64,000 bases of DNA from Nilaparvata lugens (taxonomy: Eukaryota > Arthropoda > Insecta > Hemiptera > Delphacidae): assembly GCF_014356525.2 (NCBI RefSeq), contig NC_052505.1:51030970-51094969 (forward strand). The letters run 5' to 3'. Of this stretch, positions 46,520 through 54,940 are shown piece by piece. The position numbers and the translations under genes are program-made. Each line of letters begins with the position of its first letter. Position 1 is the first letter of the stretch. The notes below the pieces were generated by a model. It saw only the letters and a list, made by a program, of their open reading frames with translations, ran no database searches and had not been told where the DNA came from.

Positions 46520-46671
46520 TGGGTTATCTTGTTTTCAATCCACGTTCAAATAAGACGTGTACACGTGATGTCATTGGAGAGACGAACGTGAGAGCGTCAA
46601 CACCTAAAAACAAACGTGCTTTGTCGGCTAAAAGCGCGAGAATATTAGAAAAGTTGATTGGCGGAATGTGA
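46519..46671 (+). CDS. 50-codon basic ORF in frame with the capsid gene
   Basis: Starts at the ATG overlapping the previous stop (MGYLVFNPRSNKTCTRD). It is basic and ends in a hydrophobic helix-like segment (ARILEKLIGGM) before a TGA at 46669. The same frame continues without another stop through a Gly/Ala-rich linker into the major-capsid-like ORF. Either this is a separate small peptide or it is the true N-terminus of the capsid protein cut by a nonsense change. No direct evidence distinguishes the two. Confidence 0.55.
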   Translation: MGYLVFNPRSNKTCTRDVIGETNVRASTPKNKRALSAKSARILEKLIGGM

Positions 46672-47910
46672 GGAGGAGGGGGAGCGGCAGCAATTAGTGA
46701 AATTCTGGATGTGGAGACAGACCTTCAGTTTTATAATGATATAACCAAATTCCAATTTCACACTCATACAGTTTATTCGGGACAGGAAATAAAAAACTCT
46801 GACGAGGCACGTATTGGCATAAATTCTTTAGATGTCTATTCTTTACCTTGCAAATCATTCATATTTATTGAGGGAACAGTTAACTGTACAAAACCGGGAA
46901 CAGACCCAGCCGATGCACCAGTTGCAGCAGACTATAAATTAAGCATTAACGTAATCGGCAACCTTTTTGATGAAATACGATATGAATTAGCAGGTCAGCA
47001 AATTTCTAAATCAAGATTGATTGGATTAACATCCACAATTAAAGCTATTCTAGCGAAGAATACGCTTGATAAAAACACATATCACTTGGCTGGTTTTGAC
47101 AGAGCAGGATATGAGCCAACAGATAATAAATTCACTTTCTGTGTACCGCTGAAATTAATCCTCCCGTTTTTTGAAGATTTTCAAAGAATAATTTCAAATT
47201 TGAAACAGGAACTCGTCTTATCGAGGTCGCCGACAGATCTAAATTGTGTTGAGTCGGCAAGTGGAACAAAAGTTAGTGTGAAAATTACAAAACTGCAATG
47301 GAGAATGCCCTACATAACTTTAGAAGATCATGTAAGACTGAAATTTTTGAGACTGCTCGATGCTGACACTCCACTGAAATTAGGTTTCCGACATTGGGAA
47401 ATTTGTGAATTACCAAATTTGCAAAATTCACTTAACCATTCTTGGGCAGTTCGCACCACATCGAGTTTTGATAGTCCAAAATACGTTATAATTGCATTTC
47501 AAACTGATCGTAAGAATAAAATTAAAAAATCAATATCTAATTTCGATAGCTGCGGTATTTACAATGTTGAAGTATATTTGAACAGTGAGTATTATCCATA
47601 TGAAAATCTGCTAGGTAAAAAGGAGGTATTATACCGCATGTTCCTGGATTTCGCACCCTCATATTATAATCATTCAATCAATAGCGAACTCGGAACAGAA
47701 ATTGACTTTAAAACGATTTGTGAATCAACACCGCTGATTGTTGTAGATTGTTCACACCAAGCAAGTCATTTGAAATCATCAACAGATGTTCGTATTGAAA
47801 TGGAATTTAATAGTGCGGTACCTGCAAAAACTTCTGCCTATTGCGTTTTAATTAGCGATTGTGTGATGGAGTACACACCTCTGACGAGCATGGTGAAAGA
47901 AGTTCAGTAA
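46672..47910 (+). CDS. Major-capsid-like protein (double jelly roll candidate)
   Basis: About 412 codons open from just after the TGA at 46669 to the stop at 47910. There is no ATG before residue ~100, so it needs the upstream ATG at 46519 with readthrough or repair, or a non-ATG start (a GTG lies at 46711). After a Gly/Ala linker come FYNDITKFQFH, IFIEGTVNC, the LFDEIRYELAGQQI segment, the FFEDFQRIISNLKQELVL block, KLQWRMPYITLEDH and the C-terminal VRIEMEFNSAVPA. I recognise this pattern as that of capsid proteins in insect Polinton/adintovirus-type elements. The double jelly roll is inferred, not modelled. Apart from the TGA the frame is clean. Confidence 0.7.
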   Translation, partial: GGGGAAAISEILDVETDLQFYNDITKFQFHTHTVYSGQEIKNSDEARIGINSLDVYSLPCKSFIFIEGTVNCTKPGTDPADAPVAADYKLSINVIGNLFDEIRYELAGQQISKSRLIGLTSTIKAILAKNTLDKNTYHLAGFDRAGYEPTDNKFTFCVPLKLILPFFEDFQRIISNLKQELVLSRSPTDLNCVESASGTKVSVKITKLQWRMPYITLEDHVRLKFLRLLDADTPLKLGFRHWEICELPNLQNSLNHSWAVRTTSSFDSPKYVIIAFQTDRKNKIKKSISNFDSCGIYNVEVYLNSEYYPYENLLGKKEVLYRMFLDFAPSYYNHSINSELGTEIDFKTICESTPLIVVDCSHQASHLKSSTDVRIEMEFNSAVPAKTSAYCVLISDCVMEYTPLTSMVKEVQ

Positions 47911-47932
47911 TTTGCACACCGGCTATATAAGG

Positions 47933-47965
47933 TGTGCACTCTGACAAATTTGGTTCATTATCAGT
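47933..47965 (+). promoter_or_regulatory. Core promoter: TATA box plus arthropod initiator
   Basis: CTATATAAGG at 47933-47942 is followed by TCAGT at 47961-47965, which places the A of TCAGT about 28 bases after the TATA start. This spacing and the TCAGT initiator are the canonical arthropod RNA polymerase II arrangement. It lies between the capsid stop and the ATG at 47986. Confidence 0.6.
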
Positions 47966-47985
47966 TTCACCTTTGAACAGGTAAC

Positions 47986-48921
47986 ATGTCCTATTCTTTG
48001 TGTTCTGATATTTTGGACAAGCCGCAAACTCGCTCTATTGGTATTCAGTGCGATCTTGATAGTTTCTATTATGAAGCAAGGTGCAGTACACCGAAGCCGC
48101 TGCAGGTGGAGGAGGAGGAGGAGAAACAAGAAGAGGAGGGGAAAGACGAAGGATTCGAGGAGCCCGCCGCCGCCGCCGAAGAGAAAGAAGTGGACAAGCA
48201 AGCGAGTGCAAAAATTGCTACAGTTGATCTTCACTGGTTTAAACAAGATTGTAATCAAATTATTGTGAAAGAACTTGCCATAATTGATCAGTTTAATAAT
48301 TATATTGTATTTCATTTCAAATCACCATTCGCAAAGACAGAATTGAGTGCAAAATTGTATAACGATGTAACATGGTTAGAACGTCACTATCATAAGATAA
48401 AATGGGAAGATGGAGATTTAGAAAACAGTGACTCATTAATACGTGATTACCTTGCAGGTTATGAGAAAATTTTCACAAAAGGAACTGAGAAAGCAAAGTT
48501 TTTAAGAAGATTACATACTAACGTTCAATGTATACCTGAGGATTTTCCAAAACCCGATTTCAGCTTTTTCACTAGTTCATGGTGTTATTCTGTGTGTAAC
48601 ATTCATAAAAATAGACCAGATGCTCGCTGTGCTTTGTTCTCTGCCCAACATTATAATTCTTTGTTGTTTAAAAATATGTATCAAACAAATAATTTCTTGT
48701 GCGAAAACAATCGAATGCAAAGTATGAAAATGGCGCCGATGTACACAAATTCACAGAAAAGAAACTTTGCTTGTTATGGATTCTTCTACAACGGAAAAGA
48801 GATTCAGTGTGTTTATTGCATGCATGCATTGAGACTGCATGAAGCACGTACATGTTGTCTGTCGACAATTAATGGAGAAAGACTGCTTAATTACTCTATA
48901 ATAGTACCTGCCTACACATAG
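47986..48921 (+). CDS. Unassigned 311-residue ORF with acidic tract and Cys/His-rich end
   Basis: Intact from the ATG at 47986. It opens with RSIGIQCDL, similar to an LC8-type IQ-D motif. A Glu-rich tract spans about residues 41-66. A middle segment has IIVKELAIID, VFHFKSPF and WLERHYHKIKW, a pattern I associate with a poorly characterised domain found in arthropod mobile-element ORFs. The C-terminal third has Cys and His pairs (CYSVCNIH, CVYCMHALRLH) that could bind zinc, but the spacing does not fit a BIR domain. It has its own TATA/initiator promoter. Function unknown. Confidence 0.6.
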   Translation: MSYSLCSDILDKPQTRSIGIQCDLDSFYYEARCSTPKPLQVEEEEEKQEEEGKDEGFEEPAAAAEEKEVDKQASAKIATVDLHWFKQDCNQIIVKELAIIDQFNNYIVFHFKSPFAKTELSAKLYNDVTWLERHYHKIKWEDGDLENSDSLIRDYLAGYEKIFTKGTEKAKFLRRLHTNVQCIPEDFPKPDFSFFTSSWCYSVCNIHKNRPDARCALFSAQHYNSLLFKNMYQTNNFLCENNRMQSMKMAPMYTNSQKRNFACYGFFYNGKEIQCVYCMHALRLHEARTCCLSTINGERLLNYSIIVPAYT

Positions 48922-48940
48922 TTTTGTTCATTTGCTTATC

Positions 48941-49216
48941 ATGGATCCGAGAAAGTGGTTGGCTGCCGACAACGAGTTGGAAGTGAGGTTAAAAAACTGT
49001 ATCGACTGGTATGATGAATGCGAAATTGCTATTAAGAAATCATCTTGTGAAAATTATAGTTTGCCGAAACAATTAAAAGCTATTTTTCTAAGCACGGTTA
49101 ATTTGAACGATATAAGAGACTATTTGTGTAATTACCGTCCTCATAATTTGTCTATAGATAAGTTAATTGAAATTGAAGATGAAGTTTTGTATTGTTGTAG
49201 TGAAATGTGTAAATAA
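48941..49216 (+). CDS. Unassigned 91-residue ORF
   Basis: From the ATG at 48941 (MDPRKWLAADNELEV), 20 bases after the previous stop. The protein is small, acidic and helix-rich, with six Cys. AATAAA at 49212-49217 overlaps the TAA stop and can serve as a polyadenylation signal for this gene and perhaps the upstream one. No domain is recognised. Confidence 0.55.
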   Translation: MDPRKWLAADNELEVRLKNCIDWYDECEIAIKKSSCENYSLPKQLKAIFLSTVNLNDIRDYLCNYRPHNLSIDKLIEIEDEVLYCCSEMCK

Positions 49217-49457
49217 ACTTTTTCTATGTTGAAAACAAATTTTTCATTCAGATATTTCCTTGTGCATTTTGGTTTAGTTTCAGTCTAGACTTGATTGAGC
49301 AAGCACGTATCGAAAAAGTTACGCCCACCTCATTTTGCTGTTAGCACGTGAGCTGCGATTAATTTTTTTAGAAGCGAGATACGCCCCCCTCACAGACATC
49401 TGTTACAGCTAAGTGCACCTCGTGCCTTATCAATTATAGTTCATAGCAATCAAGGAC

Positions 49458-49778
49458 ATGCAGTGTTTTAGCTTTGCAAAATTCAAAAAATCAACTCGGC
49501 TCTTGATGTCAATTTCATTTAATGAATTTGATTCAATTGCAAAGAATATTAAATTTTCAACAGGATTCCAAGGCGATGATGTTGATTTAGTGTTAACAAA
49601 AACAGAAAATGTACACTTTCCAATTTTATCTGAGATTTTCGAATTACTTGACATACTAGATACAGGACATCTACATTATTGTAGTGCAAATGATTTGTCA
49701 ACTATTGTTACAAATTCCGACGAACTTTGGAAATGCTTGTATGACATTGCAGATAAAAAATGTAAAAGAACAACTTAG
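49458..49778 (+). CDS. Unassigned 106-residue ORF before the right TIR
   Basis: Starts MQCFSFAKFKKSTRLL and ends in a basic tail (KKCKRTT). It contains SISFNEFDSIAKNIKFSTG and DVDLVLTKTENV and is predicted to be helical. It lies 55 bases from the right TIR. The ~240-bp gap upstream contains C-runs related to those at 44950-45053 and a TCAGT near 49281. Function unknown. Confidence 0.5.
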   Translation: MQCFSFAKFKKSTRLLMSISFNEFDSIAKNIKFSTGFQGDDVDLVLTKTENVHFPILSEIFELLDILDTGHLHYCSANDLSTIVTNSDELWKCLYDIADKKCKRTT

Positions 49779-49833
49779 ATCATTGACCTCTCTCTGTTGA
49801 GATATGTCAGACATCAATAGAGCTTGAGTATGA

Positions 49834-50547
49834 CCCCCAAGTGAAATAGGTCTGAGGATATCTATACCTATTTTTGGATATGCTAGCTCATTCTAAAGTT
49901 ACTATAGATATTCTCGGAGAAACACTTTAACAATAACACCTGCGGTTTGTACAGCACATGAAAATTCAATATAAATTGATTGAGTTTTCTTAACTGTCAG
50001 GTGGAAAGCAAATCATTATTATTATTAAGCATTAGATGTAGAAATATGCATTCACTTTAATTTGACAGTATAAGTTATTAGATGTAGAAATATGCATTCA
50101 CTTTAATTTGACAGCATTAGATTATTAGATGTAGTAATATGGATTCACTTTAATTTGACAGTAGAGAATTTGAGAATGGATTCACTTTAATTTGACAGCA
50201 TTAGATTATTAGATGTAGTAATATGGTTTCACTTTAATTTGACAGTAGAGAATTTGAGAATGTTTTCACTTTAATCTGTCAGTAGAGAATTTTTCCCTCA
50301 AAGGGAAATTATTTTCCCCCTCACTCCCCTCACAGGAAAATTATTTTTTCCCTCACTGAGAGAGAGAGAGAGAGAGATCACTCTCTCCTTCTTCATCCCC
50401 CTTGTCCTCACTGGGGGGAGGGGAAGATTAGATTAGATTAGATAAGATAAGATTAGATTAGATAAGATAAGATAAGAGAGAGAGAGGGAGAGGGAGAAGG
50501 AGAATGAGAGGGAGAGGGAGAGGGAGAGGGAGAAGGGGAAGGAGAGG

Positions 50548-50628
<81 letters not shown>

Positions 50629-50752
50629 CTATTCTTAGAACACCCCCCACCCTGCGGGCCGTGAGAAGGGGAGGCGAGATGGACGAGGGGGGAGAGGGGG
50701 GAGGGGATTTCGAGCAAAAAAAGTCAGTCTTAACTCTTGAAATCCATCTACT
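49834..50752. repeat. Right TIR of the Polinton-like element (919 bp)
   Basis: Inverse of the left TIR. It has six copies of the 'ttcactttaatttgacag' motif (50050-50285) against four on the left, then a GATTAGATAAG-type tract, a long GA microsatellite (50535-50622) and the conserved terminal ~120 bp. Leu/Ser-rich frames across the microsatellite are not genes. Confidence 0.85.
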
Positions 50753-50758
50753 TATAGG

Positions 50759-51862
50759 GTCTTTTCGCAATCGGTCGTTCTTCAAATGTGGGGATATGAT
50801 GTTCAACGGGTACATTACATCCCTCTAGTCCTGGCTCTTCAAATGTTGTGATATTGGGCTTCAATACTTTACTTATTAACGCAGCTTCTTCAGTCTATAG
50901 ATGTGACAAAGTCTCATCAATTTGTTTTTCTAATTTTTTATTATTTTCATCCATTGATACAGATGATATCTGTAACAAGGGTTCAGTAATCCTAACAGGC
51001 TCTGCAATACCCATACATCTATTTTTCCAATAGCTATACTGGATATGGATTAAGGTTTATAACTTTAACAAATGAGATTTAATTGTTAACATGCTGAACA
51101 CTACGAGCAACCCTTATTCCAGGCAGTGGATCTAATGGGAGTTCAATGAATATAAGCCCTTCCTTCAATACATTTCTCAGAGTAACATCGACTAAGATTT
51201 CAGAATGAGTAGGGATAAAAGTGCTTCGTGCGGTATACACTGTAGCCGGTCTTACTTGATCATTTGATCAATGGATCTTTGTTGACATTCTGCAATCTTT
51301 GAACTCTGACCTCCTCCTGTCATGGAGTGGATGGGTGGGGTTGGACGGGGCATTACAGCTTATAGTCTTCCTACTTTCATTGTCACTAACACAATCAAAA
51401 AAAATATGATGTTTCCATACTGTTGTATGACTCATTTTGAACTTCACCTATTTTCTCACCTCCAAATGTTATTGAATTATTACCTACATCGATAACTGCG
51501 TACAATTTAGATATTAAATCCCAACCAAGCAAACCATCCTCTTTAATCTCAACATTGGCGATGAGGAATCTATGTTCAACCTTGAACTTTAAGACATTTT
51601 TTTGTAAAACTTATGCTCCTATCACTGCTAAATTCATGCCTGTCACACCCTTAGCAACAGCTTTCTCCTCTATTAGTTTCACACCTGAAATAGCCTCTTT
51701 CAAAATAGATATCTCCACGCCGGTGTCAACTAAAAATGTTTTGCATTGACCTTCAATCTTGATGGTAACGTGACTTCCTCTACCGCGAGTTGATACTCTT
51801 GAAACTATATTGCAATGCCCCTCTACATGATTAGGCTGAGTAGTTGGGCGACTCCCAGCCAA
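50759..51862 (-). pseudogene. Ty3 Pol: aspartic protease and linker to RT
   Basis: At 51862-51611 is a retropepsin-like segment with FLVDTGVEISIL (the catalytic D-T-G), and a flap-side region that includes AKGVTGM. A stop near 51610 interrupts it. The continuation has LLGWDLISKLYAVID, the usual C-terminal protease block (LLG.D). From about 50880 to 50759 the frame leads toward the RT, ending at the Polinton target site TATAGG. The RT resumes on the far side at 42332. Confidence 0.75.
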
Positions 51863-51864
51863 TC

Positions 51865-52962
51865 TTAGCTTTCCGAGTGCTGTGGTTTTTGGGCACTAAT
51901 GTTTTCATTTTTCACAGGAGCAGCGCGTTTAGCGCAATTATATGCTGTATGAGACGATTCTCCACAAACAAAAAAGTATCTCACAAATTTATTGTAGAAT
52001 TTACGCGGTTGTGACTCAGAAAAATTTCTCTGCTGATTTGGGGAATGGTCTGTTCCTGTGTTGGTGCATTCCCTAGCAAAGTGACCCATCCTACCACATG
52101 CAAAGCAAGGTCCCTTCTTATCAGACTGTCTGAACTTTGTATTTGGAATTCTCTTCAAATATCTGTATGATTTTACATTCTGAACCTTCTTAAATGAAAG
52201 AGCAAACACGTGGCCTTGATTTGCTGCGGTTGCTTGTTCAACTCGTTCAGCTACGACTACCGCCTCTTCCAAGGTTCTTGGGGGATGAACTTGTAGGGTT
52301 ATGGACGCGAAACCAAATAATAATCCTCGAATGAAAGCTGTCAAAACCGTTCTACCTAGTTGGAGGCGAGCGTATCAAGCTTCTGTAGGATGATCATTGG
52401 GGATTGGTATTGCTTTTAAGCCTAATTCTTGACAGCGATCCGCATACGCTCGAATTGGCTCATTCCGGTGCTGTTTAATCGCACTCAATGCGAATAAATG
52501 TCTTTCAGGTTCTCGTAACTCTTTGAATCTTTCTAGAAGACCTTTTTCATACTCGACAAAAGTTGCTCCCTCAGATAATAATTCGGGTTGAGTGTTCAAA
52601 CAGACTGACGCGGGCCCAGATGTTTTTAATTTACATATGAGCTTTTTATCGTTATCAGACCAATTACCAGACTGTGCTACAAATTTCAAATTTTGAATGA
52701 ATTCCTCTACTTTTTGTCCACCTTCTCCACGTGAAAATGTTCTTACAAGTGATTGTGAACCTAAATCCTTACATACCAAAGTTGTTGGTTGAACCTGTTG
52801 ACTGTTTGAAGCATTAACAGTGTCTAACTCTTGCTGTAATCTAGCTTTTTCTAAGTGTTCACGTTCCGATTGTGCCCTAAGTTGTCTCAATTGTTCTTGT
52901 GAACACTCTTTTTCTGATCTATCTACATTTTGAACAGGAAGATAAGGTTGTACTGGATTCAT
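51865..52962 (-). pseudogene. Gag of the Ty3 element
   Basis: Two frames separated by one in-frame stop near 52373: 52962-52375 and 52344-51865. The first opens MNPVQPYLPV, has a coiled-coil-like charged stretch (residues 20-50), then the capsid block (VEEFIQNLKFVAQSGNW ... RYADRCQELG type). The second holds the nucleocapsid with one intact CCHC knuckle (CFACGRMGHFAREC). A second knuckle has lost its first Cys (FFVCGESSHTAYNC). It forms the particle and binds RNA in an active element. Protease follows in the next frame. Confidence 0.8.
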
Positions 52963-53218
52963 CTTGGAGGGTTGACTTGAAATCTTAAATATTTTGAATG
53001 GTTTCTCTGAAAAATCTTATTTCTATTGATCTAACAATTCTATTTCCATCCAAGATCTGATTATAATAAAGTAATCAACATTCACTTCCTCAATTGAATC
53101 GATTTTTCAATTCAAATTTTCTATTATTTTCTCGTTTCATACAGTGAATTTTGTCCCATGACTTCAATCTGGTTCGATAGACATTTTTGCAGTCTATCCC
53201 ACCGCACGCCACCAGTTT

Positions 53219-54046
53219 TGTAACCGCCCTTGATGGGGGTTGAAGATATCTTATTACCACTTCAAGGGAGTCATGGGAACTGGATAGACAACAACATTGT
53301 TATACTTGAAAAATTTCTCATTCATTATGGCAATTACTTGAAATTTAAAGAACGAAATATGCAGTACATTTTATCCAAATATTATTCCTACAAAAACTAC
53401 CTGCCAATAAGATTCTGCTAACTAGAAATTTTACTACAACAAGAATTTTACTAATTAGGGTCTCGGCCAGGTGAAAATGTTTTATAAGGAGCTAGAAATT
53501 TTGGCACTTACCCACAGCTATCACTCCCATCGTAATCCCAAACCACAGGACACTCACGTATATCATAATGCCGGAAAACTAACTTTACTTTTTGCAATAC
53601 GGTATGGGTTTTGATCTGCTTGGTACCTCTGTTGTTCTACGACTGGAGGTTTTCCGTCCGGAAAACTTCCCCCTCTCCACGTCAGTGTGCCAGAAGGCCT
53701 AACTGCTGCTATTGGAAGAGTCGGTTCTCACGAGATTCGGCAAGCAGGTACTTGCCAGGTCTGCAGTATTCCTCTGTGAAAATATCTACAGGCTACCAAA
53801 CATCTGCCTTGTCCTTGCTTCGTGGAGCCGCCTCATCCATGAGAACTAGAAAATATCCCTGAATTTGCTGGTTCACAGAGTTGTTTAGACATAAGCTAGC
53901 AGAATCTTATTTTCACTGCAAAAATACCACTCACTCACTAAATTATATATTTTCTCACTGAAGTCCAACTATGGAAATTATTATTCTAATCTGAAACACG
54001 AAAAAATCAATCAATGAATAAGTAATCAAATACTACCCATGTCACA
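53219..54046 (-). repeat. 5' LTR of the Ty3 element (828 bp)
   Basis: Partner of 21300-21986 and longer by an internal block. On the minus strand the sequence just inside contains TGGTGGCGTGCGG starting five bases from the LTR, a possible primer-binding site. ATAC follows on the right (54047-54050). Confidence 0.88.
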
Positions 54047-54320
54047 ATACAATGAAAAAAAATTGTCAAAGTATAATTTATGACCAACTTGAATCTTGAC
54101 ATGCTTAAGCAGCTCCAATACTACAGATGGACCAATACCAAATCTCTTTGTCACATCCAATGAAAATTCGGATGTTGCACCTTAATATATGATAAAATCA
54201 TAGAAAAGTCCTGACTTCCCACATAACATGAACATTTTTATACCCCAAGGACTAGGCTTCCTCTTGATGCATTGTTCCACATCCAACTTCTCTGTAAAAG
54301 GTATAATAGCCTAATCTACA
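54047..54320 (-). pseudogene. piggyBac transposase, catalytic middle piece
   Basis: Lies between the BEL/Pao LTR and the Ty3 LTR. It contains the first catalytic region (VD followed by a TAG, then AIIPF), the KPSPWGIKMFMLCG block and GPSVVLELLKHV. It ends in GHKLYFDNFF, where the second catalytic Asp sits (FDNFF). The in-frame TAG two codons after VD is one inactivating mutation. The frame continues at 21299 across the 32.7-kb Ty3 insertion. Confidence 0.8.
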
Positions 54321-54325
54321 CATAG

Positions 54326-54764
54326 TGGTGGATTCACAGAGGATCGGCAGCCTTCATTGTGGGTTGATTTGGTTTGTGCTTTCCTCCCCTTCCCCCTCTC
54401 CCAAAGAGGCAAGATAACCTCTCTCCCTCACCCCTCCTTCATCCTCCCCATTTATCTTCCAACCCGTCTCTTCAAGAAGCGTTGTCGAGGAGTCAACATC
54501 GTTTTTTCATTTCGTTCCATGGCGTTTGAGCTGAACGCAATTACCTCGTTTCGTTTCGTGATATATGTGCAATATCATATAGGCCTACGCATAAAGACAG
54601 GATATCGTCAGCAGTAACTTCTACACACGAGATACAGTCCACTTCCTCGCCAGTTCCAAGGTTAGTGCAAATTAAAGACTTACTTTTGAGGTTGTCGACG
54701 TTTTCGTGAATTAAATCTTAACTGTACCCCAATCCATAGGTTTGGGGACAGGACGGGATTTCCA
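54326..54764 (+). repeat. 5' LTR of the BEL/Pao element
   Basis: Starts TGGTGGATTCAC and ends GGGATTTCCA. It differs from the right LTR at scattered positions, such as agagg/ggggg near the start and cattt/cgttt in the middle. Confidence 0.85.
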
Positions 54765-54940
54765 CATGGTCCACCAGGCCTGGGATATGTTCTATTTCCA
54801 AGAGATTTATTTTTCAATTTAAATTTCAATTCGTTAATAGTAGAGTTACTTGTTGATACATGCACTGATATCCATGTTAAATCCAGTTACAAAGCTCCTT
54901 TCCAAATCTCCTTGTTTATCTAATCAGCTACTTAGTTACA

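Larger units (their letters stand above)
42339..50752 (+). mobile_element. Polinton-like element carrying only capsid and morphogenesis genes
   Basis: Flanked by a 6-bp TSD TATAGG (42333-42338 and 50753-50758), with ends 5'-AGTAGATGGA...TCCATCTACT-3'. Six-bp TSDs, long TIRs and AG termini are established Polinton/Maverick features. The right TIR is 919 bp (49834-50752). The left TIR (42339-44552) is interrupted by a 1.4-kb non-LTR copy. Net length is about 7.0 kb, against 15-20 kb for complete Polintons. Genes are a small basic protein, an adenain-like protease, a penton-like protein, a capsid-like protein and four others. No DNA polymerase B, integrase or FtsK/HerA ATPase was recognised. It is inserted in the Ty3 pol gene between protease and RT. 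Confidence 0.85.
21300..54046 (-). mobile_element. Ty3-type LTR retrotransposon, host of three further insertions
   Basis: Minus-strand element bounded by two LTRs with termini TGTGACATGG...GCGGTTACA and a 4-bp TSD ATAC (21296-21299 and 54047-54050). The genes run gag, protease, RT, RNase H and integrase, then an acidic ORF and an env-like remnant. They are split by the Polinton-like element (42339-50752) between protease and RT, by the Jockey (27979-41504) between RT and RNase H, and by a Harbinger derivative (23531-25474) near the 3' end. Removing these leaves about 8.9 kb. A purine tract (gaagaaggggg on the minus strand, 21987-22001) precedes the 3' LTR. It has stops and frameshifts, so it is probably inactive. 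Confidence 0.88.

Noticed and set aside
48038..48268. Arg/Lys-rich 76-codon frame inside the 311-residue ORF
   Set aside because: It is the shadow frame of the Glu-rich tract in the real ORF.
48580..48870. BIR (IAP-type) domain in the 311-residue ORF
   Set aside because: Cys and His residues are present, but the C-x2-C-x16-H-x6-C spacing of BIR is not met.
45500..49800. Prokaryotic phage or plasmid interpretation of the compact gene cluster
   Set aside because: Compact overlapping genes might suggest phage, but the 6-bp TSD inside an insect Ty3 element, the arthropod TATA/initiator promoter and the adenain-like protease point to a eukaryotic Polinton-like element.
50433..50815. Leu/Ser- and Pro/Ser-repeat frames in the right TIR
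   Set aside because: Translation of a GA/CT microsatellite; no coding signal.
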